Source of the DNA: Pseudomonadota bacterium
GTDB lineage: Bacteria > Desulfobacterota > Desulfovibrionia > Desulfovibrionales > Desulfomicrobiaceae
Direction: 5' to 3'
NCBI GenBank assembly: GCA_018902545.1
Contig: JAHIQM010000020.1
Coordinates: 62,001 to 126,000 of the forward strand
DNA length: 64,000 nt
Of this stretch, positions 29,981-38,816 are shown piece by piece. A program made the position numbers and the translations under genes. The notes under the pieces are model-generated. The model was given only the letters and a program-made list of their open reading frames with translations, made no database searches and was not told where the DNA came from. Positions within the stretch are counted from its first letter, which is position 1, and each line of letters starts with the position of its first letter.

Positions 29981-30457
29981 TTAGGGTGCGTCCGGGTGGT
30001 CCTCGCGCAGGTCCAGTTCACCGGTCTGGCGATAGGCCTCGTAGAGCAGCACGGCTGCGGCATTGGCCAGGTTGACGCTTCTGACCTGGCCCCAGATGGG
30101 GATGCGCACCAGATCCCGCGCGTCCTGCAGGACTTCAGGCGGCAGCCCCCGGGTTTCGGGACCGAGCACAAGGATGTCGTCAGGCCTGAAGGCGAAGCGG
30201 TGGTGGGCTACGCCCTGGCGCGCACTGGTGAAAACCAGGCGGCCGGGGTCGCGGCCTTCCAGAAACGCGGCCCAGGACGGCCAGATGCGTTTGTCCACAT
30301 GGGGCCAGTAGTCGAGTCCGGCCCGTTTCAGGTATTTGTCTTCCAGGCTGAAGCCCAGGGGTTCGATCAGGTTCAGGCGGGTCGTGGCGGCGGCGCAGAG
30401 CCGGGCGATGGTCCCGGTGTTGGGCGGAATTTCCGGCTCGTAAAGGGCGATTTGCAT
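29981..30457 (-). CDS. trmL: tRNA (cytidine(34)-2'-O)-methyltransferase
   Basis: SPOUT methylase that acts on the wobble base of Leu tRNAs. The 158-residue protein has the TrmL form: MQIALYEPEIPPNTGTIARLCAA at the N-terminus, LVLGPETRGLP, and the C-terminal knot IPIWGQVRSVNLANAAAVLLYEA. The start at 30457 fits this length; an upstream in-frame reading of 31 codons overlaps the divergent promoter region. It reads leftwards into cbiB. Family standard length is about 155. Confidence 0.94.
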   Translation of the reverse strand: MQIALYEPEIPPNTGTIARLCAAATTRLNLIEPLGFSLEDKYLKRAGLDYWPHVDKRIWPSWAAFLEGRDPGRLVFTSARQGVAHHRFAFRPDDILVLGPETRGLPPEVLQDARDLVRIPIWGQVRSVNLANAAAVLLYEAYRQTGELDLREDHPDAP

Positions 30458-30573
30458 CTTGGGTTCTCTTTGCGTATTTTTTATGGCGCGGTCCAGGGTC
30501 AGGCCCTGGCGGCCCGCTCCACATTTGGCTTTCAAACTCGCTTCCGTCAAGAACCGCGAAGCCAGGAGAAATC

Positions 30574-31599
30574 ATGCATCTGCTCGTCACCGGAGGCTGC
30601 GGCTTTATCGGCTCCAATTTTATCCAGCACATGCTGGCCGCCCATCAGGACGCGGTCATCGTCAACCTGGACAAGCTGACCTATGCCGGCAACCGCCGCA
30701 ACCTGGCCGAGGTGGAGAGCCTGTTCCTTGGCCGCCGCTACCATTTCGTGCACGGCGACATCTGTGACCAGACGCTGGTGCCCGAACTGCTCGGCCGTTT
30801 TCCCTTTGACGCGGTGCTCAATTTCGCGGCCGAATCCCATGTGGACCGCTCCATAAGCGACCCATTTCCCTTTGTCACGACCAACGTGCTGGGCACGCAG
30901 AATCTTCTCGAAGCCGCCAGGCAGGCAGAAATCCCGCGTTTCGTGCACATCTCCACCGACGAAGTCTACGGCTCCCTGGGCCCGACGGGGCAGTTCACCG
31001 AGGACACACCCCTGGCACCCAATTCGCCGTACTCGGCCTCCAAGGCGTCCTCGGATCTTCTGGCCCGGGCCTATTTCCACACCTACGCGATGCCGGTCAT
31101 TGTCACCCGCTGCTCCAACAACTACGGGCCCTACCAGTTTCCGGAAAAGCTCGTTCCGCTGGTTTACCTCAAAGCCTCCCGGAACGAAGCCATCCCGGTC
31201 TACGGCGACGGGCAGAACGTCCGGGACTGGATCCATGTCATGGACCATTGCCGGGGAGTGGAGGCCGCGCTCCTTAAGGGCACGCCCGGTGCCGTCTACA
31301 ATTTTGGGGGGGACGCCGAGCGGACCAACCTGGAAGTGGTGCGGACCATCCTCAAACTGTCGGGAAAAAGCGAGGACCTCATCTCCTTCGTTGCCGACAG
31401 GCCGGGGCACGACCGCCGCTATGCCATGGCTTATGCACGCTCGACGGCGGACCTTGGCTGGACCCCACGCCAGTCCTTCGAGGACGGCATGGCCAGCACC
31501 CTGGCCTGGTACACGTCTAACGGAGCCTGGCTTGACGAAGTACAGAGCGGTGCCTATCGCCAGTTCATGGATAAATGGTATCGGACGAGGCAGGCATGA
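30574..31599 (+). CDS. rfbB: dTDP-glucose 4,6-dehydratase
   Basis: Second step of dTDP-rhamnose synthesis. NAD-binding GGCGFIGSNF near residue 7, the family catalytic text HISTDEVYGSLG and YSASKASSDLL (Tyr and Lys of the SDR pair) are present, as is NNYGPYQFPEKL. 341 residues is typical. AGGAG precedes the start. It leads an operon with rfbD, hrcA and grpE. rfbA and rfbC are not seen in the window. Confidence 0.96.
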   Translation: MHLLVTGGCGFIGSNFIQHMLAAHQDAVIVNLDKLTYAGNRRNLAEVESLFLGRRYHFVHGDICDQTLVPELLGRFPFDAVLNFAAESHVDRSISDPFPFVTTNVLGTQNLLEAARQAEIPRFVHISTDEVYGSLGPTGQFTEDTPLAPNSPYSASKASSDLLARAYFHTYAMPVIVTRCSNNYGPYQFPEKLVPLVYLKASRNEAIPVYGDGQNVRDWIHVMDHCRGVEAALLKGTPGAVYNFGGDAERTNLEVVRTILKLSGKSEDLISFVADRPGHDRRYAMAYARSTADLGWTPRQSFEDGMASTLAWYTSNGAWLDEVQSGAYRQFMDKWYRTRQA

Positions 31600-32459
31600 A
31601 AAATGCCGTAGTGCTTGGCGGAAAGACCGGCTTGCTGGGGCAGTCGCTGTGCATGGCCATGACCCGCAAGGGATGGGTCGTGCATGCTCCGGGGCGCGAG
31701 GAGCTGGACCTCTTCGACCGTCCGGCGGTGGAGGCGTACCTTGCCAGGACCGGGGCGGAGGTTCTGTTCAACACCGTGGCCTACACCAAGGTCGATCAGG
31801 CCGAGGATGAACCGGCCGAAGCGTCGCGCCTGAACCGCCAGCTGCCGCTCGTCCTGGGCAAGGCCGCAGGGACCGTCGGGGTGCCACTGGTGCACTACAG
31901 CACGGACTTTGTTTTCAGCGGTAAAAAGACGACGCCCTATGCGCCATGCGATCAGCCTGCGCCCGGTTCGGTCTACGGTCAAACCAAGCTGCAGGGCGAA
32001 CGGGAGCTTATGGCTCTTGGCCTGCCTGGGCTGCTCATCATCCGCACTTCCTGGCTTTTCGGTCCGTGCAAGACCAATTTCGTAGCCCGCATTCTCGAGT
32101 TGGCCGCGACCCGGCCGGAGCTGTCCGTGGTCCATGACCAGATCGGCAGCCCCTCCTACACCCCGGACCTGGCCACAAATTCCCTGGCGCTGCTGGAAAG
32201 GGGGGGTACGGGCATCTTCCATCTGGCCAACGCGGGCCAGGCCAGCTGGTGCGAACTGGCCACCGAGGCCGTGCGCGGCGCGGATCTGCCCTGTCGCATC
32301 AAGCCCATCCCTTCCGTCGAGTATCCCCAGAAGGCCTGCCGTCCGGCATATTCGGTCCTCGATCTGTCCGCGTTCACGGCCGCCACGGGAGTTGTCCCGC
32401 GTCCGTGGCTGCAGGCCCTGCGCGAGTTTCTTTTTTCCCGGGAAGATTGCCTGTCATGA
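31596..32459 (+). CDS. rfbD: dTDP-4-dehydrorhamnose reductase
   Basis: Last step of dTDP-L-rhamnose synthesis. The 287-residue protein has the GGKTGLLGQ nucleotide loop, VVNTVAYTKVDQAEDE-like text, HYSTDFVFSG, and YGQTKLQGE (catalytic Tyr-x3-Lys). Its ATG overlaps the rfbB stop (ATGA), and its stop overlaps the hrcA start (ATGA), so the three are one coupled unit. Confidence 0.94.
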   Translation: MKNAVVLGGKTGLLGQSLCMAMTRKGWVVHAPGREELDLFDRPAVEAYLARTGAEVLFNTVAYTKVDQAEDEPAEASRLNRQLPLVLGKAAGTVGVPLVHYSTDFVFSGKKTTPYAPCDQPAPGSVYGQTKLQGERELMALGLPGLLIIRTSWLFGPCKTNFVARILELAATRPELSVVHDQIGSPSYTPDLATNSLALLERGGTGIFHLANAGQASWCELATEAVRGADLPCRIKPIPSVEYPQKACRPAYSVLDLSAFTAATGVVPRPWLQALREFLFSREDCLS

Positions 32460-33472
32460 TCCTGAGCAAGCGGGAAACCGCCGTCCTCACCGCCGTGGTC
32501 GAGACCTATGTGGAAACCGCGCAGCCCGTATCCTCCGGGTCACTGGCCGTTGCTCTGGGACTGAGCCCCGCGTCCTTGCGGGCGACCATGGCCGCCCTGA
32601 CGGAAAAGGAATATCTGCTGCAGCCGCACACGTCGGCCGGGCGCATCCCCACGGTCGCGGCTTTCCGCTATTATCTCGATCAGGTCCTCACCCTCGGCCC
32701 CCTGTCGCGTCGGGAGCAATCCCGGCTGCACGAGCATATTTTGCCCGGCGAAGGCGATCTGACCCAGGTTCTGCGCCGCGCTGTCCGTTCCATTTCGTCC
32801 CTGACCCGTCAGGTCTGCGTGGTCATGGCCCCGCGCCAGGAGCTGGCGCGCTGGCGGCAGATCGATTTCGTGCTGCTGCGACCGGGCATGATCATGGCCG
32901 TGCTGGTCATGCAGGGCGGGCTGATCAGCAACCGTCTGTTGCAGATGGACGAGCGCTTGAGCGCCGACGACCTGGTGCGATACGGCAACTATCTGAACAG
33001 CCTGTTCGAGGGACGCACCACCCAGGAGGTGCGCGGCGAGATCGAGCGTCAGCTCGCAAGTGTGCGCAAGACCCTGGACGCCTACCGCAAGGCATGGGAA
33101 CTGGCCGCTCAGGCTTTGGCGGAGGAGGAGCAGCCCGAAGTTTTCGTCGGTGGCGCGAGCCACCTGACCGATCAGCCCGAATTCATGGAACTGGAGACCA
33201 TCCAGGAGTTTCTGCGACTCATCGAGGAGCGGTCCCGGCTGCTTGAGCTGCTGGACAAGACCTCCGCCGGCCAATCCGTGTCCGTCAGCCTGACCCAGGA
33301 TGTCCCGGGTCTGGCGGGGTGCTCTCTGGTGGCCTCCCCGTACAGCGCTTTTGCCAGCAATCACGGGACCCTGGCCGTGCTGGGGCCGGTGCGAATGAAC
33401 TATGCGCGTATCGTTCCCTTGGTTGACTTCGCCGCTCAAATACTTAGTCAGTGCCTCAAATCCCGCTTCTAG
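32456..33472 (+). CDS. hrcA: Heat-inducible transcription repressor HrcA
   Basis: Repressor that binds the CIRCE element and controls chaperone genes. The 338-residue protein starts with ILSKRETAVLTAVVETYVETAQPVSSGSLA, a winged helix that includes SAGRIPT near residue 60, then the GAF-like middle and a conserved C-terminal region (NYARIVPLVDFAAQ). It overlaps rfbD by four bases and is followed by grpE after 50 bases. No CIRCE sequence is visible within the window. Confidence 0.95.
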   Translation: MILSKRETAVLTAVVETYVETAQPVSSGSLAVALGLSPASLRATMAALTEKEYLLQPHTSAGRIPTVAAFRYYLDQVLTLGPLSRREQSRLHEHILPGEGDLTQVLRRAVRSISSLTRQVCVVMAPRQELARWRQIDFVLLRPGMIMAVLVMQGGLISNRLLQMDERLSADDLVRYGNYLNSLFEGRTTQEVRGEIERQLASVRKTLDAYRKAWELAAQALAEEEQPEVFVGGASHLTDQPEFMELETIQEFLRLIEERSRLLELLDKTSAGQSVSVSLTQDVPGLAGCSLVASPYSAFASNHGTLAVLGPVRMNYARIVPLVDFAAQILSQCLKSRF

Positions 33473-33522
33473 GGATCATCGTGAGGAGATTTTTCAAATA
33501 TTTCAAGGATGAGGAGTTTTTC

Positions 33523-34068
33523 ATGTCCAATAAGGAAAAAGAGGTCCAGGCCCCGGACGACGTGCAGACCGATATGCCGGTGGAAGAAGCCGCGGAGCTG
33601 ACTCTGGAGGAAAAATATAGCCAGGCCCTGGCAGCGGTGGAAGAGTTGAGAAAGGACAATCTGCGTGTCCTGGCCGACGGCGAGAATTTCAAGAAACGCC
33701 TGCTGCGCGAAAAGGAAGAGTTTTTCAAGTTCGCCACCTCCGCCATCCTGGAGGAGACCATTCCGGTCATCGACAATCTTGACCTGGCCCTCGCGCACGG
33801 TCGCCAGACCGAGGCCTGCAAGGATCTGGTCACCGGAGTGGAGATGACCATGAACATTTTCCTTGATACCATGAAGAAGCACGGACTGGAGCAGATAGCT
33901 GCGGTGGACGTGCCCTTCGACCCGGCTCTCCACGAGGCCCTGAGCCAGATCGAGCGCGACGACCTTGAAGAGAACACGGTCTGTCAGATGCTGCAGAAGG
34001 GGTACATGCTCAAAGACCGCCTGTTGCGTCCGGCCAAGGTCATGGTCAGCCGCAAGGCGGGGGCGTAG
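33523..34068 (+). CDS. grpE: Nucleotide exchange factor GrpE
   Basis: Cofactor that releases ADP from DnaK. The 181-residue protein has an acidic N-terminus, a coiled-coil (residues 35-85, EEKYSQALAAVEELRKDN), and the C-terminal beta domain with DNLDLALAHG and a typical KGYMLKDRLLRPAKVMVS ending. A strong GAGGAG precedes the ATG at 33523. It is likely co-transcribed with hrcA. dnaK lies about 9.4 kb to the left on the other strand. Confidence 0.96.
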   Translation: MSNKEKEVQAPDDVQTDMPVEEAAELTLEEKYSQALAAVEELRKDNLRVLADGENFKKRLLREKEEFFKFATSAILEETIPVIDNLDLALAHGRQTEACKDLVTGVEMTMNIFLDTMKKHGLEQIAAVDVPFDPALHEALSQIERDDLEENTVCQMLQKGYMLKDRLLRPAKVMVSRKAGA

Positions 34069-34070
34069 CC

Positions 34071-34436
34071 ATGTCCCAGACTGTCGCCGTGCTTGGCGCG
34101 AGTCATAAGCCCGAGCGCTATTCCAACCAGGCCGTGCGCATGCTCAAGGAATACGGACACCAGGTCATCCCGGTAACGCCGGGTCGGGCCGTGATCGAAG
34201 ACTTGCCCGTGACTCCAAGCCTGGGCGGTATCGAACAGCAGGTGGACACTCTGACCCTCTATGTCGGGCCCGAACGCAGCGCCCAGATGCACGACGCCAT
34301 TCTGGCGCTGCGGCCCGGACGGGTCATCCTGAACCCCGGTACCGAATCTGCCGCCCTGGAACAGGCCCTGACAAAAGCCGGCATCCCCTGGCAGCACGCC
34401 TGCACCCTGGTCATGCTGCGCACCGGACAATTCTAG
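34071..34436 (+). CDS. CoA-binding domain protein
   Basis: A 121-residue single-domain Rossmann protein of the CoA-binding family (YccU-like). Visible are the VLGASHKPERYSNQAVRMLKEYGHQVIPV start and TLTLYVGPERS. The NPGTE motif near the C-terminus is the family signature. Its start is two bases after the grpE stop. The role is unknown; these proteins bind CoA or related nucleotides. Confidence 0.85.
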   Translation: MSQTVAVLGASHKPERYSNQAVRMLKEYGHQVIPVTPGRAVIEDLPVTPSLGGIEQQVDTLTLYVGPERSAQMHDAILALRPGRVILNPGTESAALEQALTKAGIPWQHACTLVMLRTGQF

Positions 34437-34445
34437 CCCCCTGTT

Positions 34446-34467
34446 CGGGGAGCCGCCTCGCTCCCCG
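34446..34467. terminator. Hairpin between convergent genes
   Basis: CGGGGAGC pairs perfectly with GCTCCCCG around a six-base loop. No T-run follows on either strand, so it may act as a weak bidirectional stop for the CoA-binding gene and the rhomboid gene. Confidence 0.35.
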
Positions 34468-34472
34468 ATCCT

Positions 34473-35360
34473 TCAGCCCCCCGGCCGGGCGTGTCCCAGA
34501 GCCAGGGCCCAGGCGAAGATTGCCAGGCCCAGCCCCGCAGCCCCGCTCATGCCTCCAATCCATCGCCTCCATCCCGTGATCCCGTGCCAGCCTCCGATCA
34601 GGAAGCCGAAGGGCAGGCCGCAGCATAAGCCGAAAAGATGTGCGCCAAGGTCCACCCGGTCCTCGCCCGCGCCGAGCATGGCCAGCAGGCTGAAGCCGAA
34701 GCCAAGCGCCAGCAGAAGCATCTTTCCCCGTGAGCCGGGCTCGGCCCGTCCCGCTCCGGCGGCCAGGACGCCGATGAGCCCGAAAACGCCCGTGGACGCG
34801 CCAACGCTCAAGTGATGAGGAGCCTGGGCCCAGGCGTTCAAGGCGTTGCCGAGGCTCCCGGAAACCACGAAGAGCCCCCAGGTCAGTCCCGAGCCGATGC
34901 GCCGTGCGAGGAGCGAGGCCAGTACGGCCAGGGCCCCGGCATTGGCCAGCAGGTGTCCGGCATCGGCGTGCAGGAAAAGTGCGGTCACGCAGCGCCACCA
35001 CTCTCCGTTGAGGATCCGTCCGGCATCAACGCGTCCGGCGAGATGCCAGGAGACGCGCTGGGCCGGGTCCTGGCCGTCGAACCAGACGGTCAAAGCCAAA
35101 AAAGAGGCGATAACCAGCAGGCTGACCCAGGAATTGTCCGGCAGGGGAACCGGGCGCGGCCGGGGGCGGTTTTCCAGTTCATAGGACACGATCTCCTGCA
35201 CGGCGAGCTTGGCCAGGGCCGGAGCGACCAGCAGCCTGCCGTTTTCAAAGCGGTTCAGGAACCTGCGGCTGGACAGGACCAGAGACCAGGTGCGGATGGT
35301 GGCCTTGTCGGGGTCGTGTTTGGATGTGGCCAGGGCCAGGGTGGGCAGGATGTCGATCAC
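34473..35360 (-). CDS. Rhomboid family intramembrane protease
   Basis: A 295-residue integral membrane serine protease. Residues 77-285 hold six or seven hydrophobic segments. The rhomboid motifs are EWWRCVTALFLHADAGHLLANA (L1 loop), GASTG with the catalytic Ser at about 189, and a His at about 241 in DLGAHLFG. The canonical GxSG is spelled GASTG. Residues 1-65 form a soluble N-terminal region. I take the GTG at 35360, which overlaps the YdcF stop (GTGA), as the start; a TTG further upstream is also open. The start is uncertain by about 12 codons. Confidence 0.87.
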   Translation of the reverse strand: MIDILPTLALATSKHDPDKATIRTWSLVLSSRRFLNRFENGRLLVAPALAKLAVQEIVSYELENRPRPRPVPLPDNSWVSLLVIASFLALTVWFDGQDPAQRVSWHLAGRVDAGRILNGEWWRCVTALFLHADAGHLLANAGALAVLASLLARRIGSGLTWGLFVVSGSLGNALNAWAQAPHHLSVGASTGVFGLIGVLAAGAGRAEPGSRGKMLLLALGFGFSLLAMLGAGEDRVDLGAHLFGLCCGLPFGFLIGGWHGITGWRRWIGGMSGAAGLGLAIFAWALALGHARPGG

Positions 35361-36142
35361 TGGGCGATGGATATCTGTCCGCGCACAAAGGACCAAGCGA
35401 GGCCCAGATACTCGTGCACGGCCATGTGGCAGGTTTTGATGTTGGTTGCGCCGGGGATGAAGTACTCGGGCTCCCCCTTGCTGCGATAGTAGGCCGGAGC
35501 GGGGATGGGCCTTAGTCCCTGGTTTTCAAACAGCTTGACGGCGCGCAGCATGTGCGATGCGGAGGTCACCAGGACGAACGCGTCGGATCCGGCCAGAGTC
35601 TTGACGTGCACCGCCTCGTCATGGGTGTCGAGGGCTTTGTCCGAGAGCATGATGCGGCCCGGATCGAAGCCGAGGCCCACTGCGGCGGCGGCCATGACCT
35701 GGGCGCTGGACTGTTCGTCCCTGAATTTGCCGCCGGAAAGAACCAGGATGGCACCGGGAAAACGATTTGCGATCCGGATGCCTTCTGTCAGGCGGTACAG
35801 GGCCGCCTCTTCAAGCATGGCTCCGGGCGGCAGGCTCTTGTCCGTCCAGTGTCCGGAGCCGAGCACGACAACCCATTTGACGCGTGTCTTGGTCATTTCC
35901 GCGCTGGTAAGGTTGAGCGGGGGATAAGCCCGTTCAAGGGGCCGGATCAGATACCCGGAAACGGTGTTCAGGGAAAAGGCGTACAGCAGGAGACCGGCCA
36001 GAACAAATGGCGCGATGGCGTCCTTGGAGCGGCGCAGCAGCACGTAGATCATGCCGAGGGCGAAAAGAAGCAGGCAGATCGACAGGGGCATGACGAGCGT
36101 GCCCAGGGCTTTCTTGATAATGAAGCCCGCGCCTGCGCTCAT
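35357..36142 (-). CDS. YdcF/ElyC-like protein (DUF218)
   Basis: A 261-residue protein with two N-terminal membrane segments (about 15-35 and 42-62) and a DUF218 domain after residue 85. The domain has VVVLGSGHW, AILVLSGG near residue 135, LSDKALDTHDEAV, LVTSASHMLRAVKLFE and GLRPIPAPA, all typical of the ElyC/YdcF family tied to envelope biogenesis in E. coli. It overlaps aroC by four bases (ATGA) at its start and rhomboid by four bases at its end. Confidence 0.9.
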   Translation of the reverse strand: MSAGAGFIIKKALGTLVMPLSICLLLFALGMIYVLLRRSKDAIAPFVLAGLLLYAFSLNTVSGYLIRPLERAYPPLNLTSAEMTKTRVKWVVVLGSGHWTDKSLPPGAMLEEAALYRLTEGIRIANRFPGAILVLSGGKFRDEQSSAQVMAAAAVGLGFDPGRIMLSDKALDTHDEAVHVKTLAGSDAFVLVTSASHMLRAVKLFENQGLRPIPAPAYYRSKGEPEYFIPGATNIKTCHMAVHEYLGLAWSFVRGQISIAQ

Positions 36143-37203
36143 GCGCCGCTCTCCATGCGCCGTTGCAAGAGGACCATGTCGGCCAGCACCAGACAGACCA
36201 TGGCGGCGAGCACCGGAACCACCCGGGGGATGGCGCAGATGTCGTGCCGACCGCCCACGCGGATGGTGCGCTCGTGTCCGAAACGGTCCAGGGTGTGCTG
36301 CTCAAGGGCGATGGAGGGGATGGGCTTCACGGCGGCGCGCAGCACGATTTCCTGACCGCTGGAGATCCCGGCCAGAATTCCGCCCGCGTTGTTGGACACA
36401 AATCCACCTGCGCCCATGGCGTCGTTGTTTTCGCTGCCGAGCATGCGGCTGGAGGCGAATCCGGCCCCGATCTCGACGCCCTTGACCGCGCCTACGCTCA
36501 TCAGCGCCGCCGACAGGCGGGCGTCGAGCTTGTCGAAGACTGGTTCGCCAAGGCCCGCCAAAACTCCGCTGGCGCGAATCTCGACGATGCCGCCCAGGGT
36601 GTCGCCCCGGGCCGCGACCTCACGGACCCGTTCCTCCCAGCGCAGGGCCGCGTCGTCATCGACAGCGAAGAAGGGGCGCTTGCCTGCGCCTTGCAGGTCG
36701 ATGCGGTCTGCGGCAATGCCGCCAAGCTCCACCGTTCCGGCCTGCACGACGATGCCCATTGTCCGCAGGAAGGCCGCTGCCACAGCCCCGCCCGCCACGC
36801 GGGACACAGTCTCCCGGCCCGATGAGCGGCCGCCGCCGCGGTAGTCCCGCAGGCCGTATTTGGCCTGATAGGTCAGGTCGCCGTGCCCGGGCCTGAACAC
36901 GTCCTTGATCTCGCCATAATCGTGGGAGCGCTGGTCCGTGTTCTCGATCGTGAAGCCGATGGATGTGCCTGTGGTCCGCCCCTCGAAGACTCCGGAGAGC
37001 AGACGGATGCGGTCAGGCTCCTTGCGGGCCGTTGCGGCCGGTCCGCCCTGGCCCGGCCTGCGCTTGTCCAGTTCAGCCTGGATGCTTGCCTCGTCGAGAA
37101 CAACCCCGGCGGGACACCCGTCTACCACTCCGCCCAGGGCCGGGCCGTGGGATTCGCCAAAGGTCGTCAGTTTGAAGATGCTGCCAAAAGTGTTTCCGGA
37201 CAT
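36139..37203 (-). CDS. aroC: Chorismate synthase
   Basis: Final shikimate-pathway enzyme, FMN dependent. The 354-residue protein begins MSGNTFGSIFKLTTFGESHGPALGGVVDG, a diagnostic start. GGRSSGRETVSRVAGGA and the middle-domain text follow. The C-terminus ends in the usual region after DICAIPRVVPVLAAMV. A GGAG site lies six bases before the ATG. It is the first gene of a coupled aroC-ydcF-rhomboid string. Confidence 0.97.
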   Translation of the reverse strand: MSGNTFGSIFKLTTFGESHGPALGGVVDGCPAGVVLDEASIQAELDKRRPGQGGPAATARKEPDRIRLLSGVFEGRTTGTSIGFTIENTDQRSHDYGEIKDVFRPGHGDLTYQAKYGLRDYRGGGRSSGRETVSRVAGGAVAAAFLRTMGIVVQAGTVELGGIAADRIDLQGAGKRPFFAVDDDAALRWEERVREVAARGDTLGGIVEIRASGVLAGLGEPVFDKLDARLSAALMSVGAVKGVEIGAGFASSRMLGSENNDAMGAGGFVSNNAGGILAGISSGQEIVLRAAVKPIPSIALEQHTLDRFGHERTIRVGGRHDICAIPRVVPVLAAMVCLVLADMVLLQRRMESGA

Positions 37204-37230
37204 CGGTTCTCCAGGGGCCTGGCCCCGGCT

Positions 37231-37358
37231 AGCAGGCCGTTGAAAAATGGCGATCTGCTACGTCAGCAAAAAAATCCAGAACGCTTATGTATGCTGAATA
37301 CACTGCGCGTCCTGGATTTTTTCGCTTCCTTGCATCTCACCATTTTTGAACGACCTGC
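37231..37358. repeat. Palindromic repeat element (MITE/REP-like)
   Basis: The outer arms, 37232-37250 and 37340-37358, are imperfect inverted copies of about 19 bases (GCAGGCCGTTGAAAAATGG and the complement of GCAGGTCGTTCAAAAATGG). Nested inner arms, near 37267-37283 and 37306-37323, include a CCAGAACGC / GCGTCCTGG pair flanked by runs of A and T. The whole forms a long hairpin. It lies in a 180-base gap between aroC and the TrmH-type gene on the same strand. The inner arm with its T-run could also terminate transcription in either direction. No transposase is present. Confidence 0.75.
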
Positions 37359-37383
37359 GATTTTGAATTTTTTGAGCAGTCGG

Positions 37384-37989
37384 CTAGTAGTCTTTGCCGC
37401 GCTTGCACCAGTCGGCGTATACTTCCTCGAATCTGTCCGCGTCCAGCGGGCTCTTTCCGTACATCCCGGCGGCCAGGCGCTGACGCATGGCCTCGTAGAG
37501 GATGGTCGCCGCGGCCACGGACACGTTCAGGCTCTGAACCATGCCGAACATGGGGATGTAGATTTCGTCGGGTACGTGGACTTTTACGTCGGGGTCCATG
37601 CCACGATGTTCGTTGCCGAGAATGATGGCTGTGGGCCTGGTGAAATCTATGTCCATGATCGGTTTCGCGGTGGGGCTGAATCCCGTGCCCACGATCTGCA
37701 TGCCCTGCTCGCGCAGACCGGCGATCATGGTCCCGGCGTCGCGGTGCCGGGTCAGGTCGATCCACTTCTTGGCCGAGCCCGAAGAGCTGTTGGCCAGGGA
37801 CGGAAATTTTTCCTTGGTGTAGTAAAGGTGCACGCCGAACACCCCGAAGGCGTCGCAGCTGCGCAGGATGGCGGACACGTTGTGCGGGTCGTGGATATTG
37901 TTCAGGACCAGGGTCAGATCTGGCTGACGGTTGGCCAGCACGGATCTGAGCTTTATTTTGCGGGCTTCGGTGAGAAATTTGTCGGGCAT
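37384..37989 (-). CDS. TrmH family RNA methyltransferase
   Basis: A 201-residue SpoU/TrmH-type 2'-O-methylase. Motifs: VLNNIHDPHNVSAILRSCDAFGV (motif 1), AIILGNEHRGM (motif 2), and IPMFGMVQSLNVSVAAATILYEA (motif 3). The last carries a GMVQSLN that is typical of TrmH, so a tRNA G18 target is likely but not proven. The ATG at 37989 is unsupported by a strong ribosome-binding site. It is 75 bases downstream of tlyA on the same strand. Confidence 0.92.
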   Translation of the reverse strand: MPDKFLTEARKIKLRSVLANRQPDLTLVLNNIHDPHNVSAILRSCDAFGVFGVHLYYTKEKFPSLANSSSGSAKKWIDLTRHRDAGTMIAGLREQGMQIVGTGFSPTAKPIMDIDFTRPTAIILGNEHRGMDPDVKVHVPDEIYIPMFGMVQSLNVSVAAATILYEAMRQRLAAGMYGKSPLDADRFEEVYADWCKRGKDY

Positions 37990-38064
37990 GGGTCCAAATC
38001 TGGTTGAGGTTGGGTCGATGAAGGCGGTCTGTATCCTGACGCGCTTTTCTTGGCAAAGTGACTC

Positions 38065-38811
38065 TCAGCGCCGCAAATGGAGCAGGTATTCCTGGTTTCC
38101 CTTGGGGCCTTTGATCCCCGCCGCCACAAACCCCAGGGCGTTAAGGCCCATCTCCTCCTCGGCAAAGGTCTGCACCTGCGCCACGGCCTTAAGCTGCAAC
38201 TCCTCGGAGCGGACCACGCCCTTGACCGCATGTTCGGGGCTCAGTTCGAACTGAGGCTTGACCAGGGCCAGGATCTGCCCCCCTTCCTTCAGGAACTGCA
38301 GGCAGGGGGGCAGGATCAGCCTCAGGGAGATAAAGGAGCAGTCGGCCACGATCAGGTCCACTTTTTCGGGCAGCAGATCCGGCGTGGCGTGACGCAGATT
38401 GACCCGCTCCAGATTGACCACGCGCGGGTCCCGGACAAGCTTCCAGTGCAACTGCCCGTGTCCCACGTCCACGGCGTAGACCCGCGCGGCCCCGAACTGC
38501 AGCAGGCAGTCCGTGAAGCCGCCGGTGGATGCCCCGGCATCCAGGGCGATGAGTCCGTTCACGTCCAGGCCAAACTGTTCGAGGGCCGTGAGCAGCTTGT
38601 AGCCGCCGCGGGAGACAAACCGCTCCGGCTCCTTGATCCGCAGGAGGGCGTCGCGTGGGATCTGCTGTCCCGGCTTGGCCACCGGGGTTTTGCTGTCGCC
38701 CTGGAGCAGGAAGACCTCTCCGGCCATGATCAGCCGTTTGGCCTTCTCGCGACTCTCGACCAGCCCCTGTTCGGCCAGGACCACGTCCGCGCGTTCCATT
38801 TTCTTGGCCAT
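38065..38811 (-). CDS. TlyA family rRNA (cytidine-2'-O) methyltransferase/S4-domain protein
   Basis: A 248-residue protein. Residues 1-65 form an S4 RNA-binding domain (RADVVLAEQGLVESREKAKRLIMAG). After that comes an FtsJ-like methylase with VSRGGYKLLTALEQF, DAGASTGGFTDCLLQFGA and VGHGQLHWKLRDPRVV-like text. TlyA modifies rRNA and is linked to capreomycin sensitivity in mycobacteria. An AGGAGG site directly precedes the start, six bases after the glgP stop. Whether hemolytic activity applies here is unknown. Confidence 0.92.
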   Translation of the reverse strand: MAKKMERADVVLAEQGLVESREKAKRLIMAGEVFLLQGDSKTPVAKPGQQIPRDALLRIKEPERFVSRGGYKLLTALEQFGLDVNGLIALDAGASTGGFTDCLLQFGAARVYAVDVGHGQLHWKLVRDPRVVNLERVNLRHATPDLLPEKVDLIVADCSFISLRLILPPCLQFLKEGGQILALVKPQFELSPEHAVKGVVRSEELQLKAVAQVQTFAEEEMGLNALGFVAAGIKGPKGNQEYLLHLRR

Positions 38812-38816
38812 GCCTC

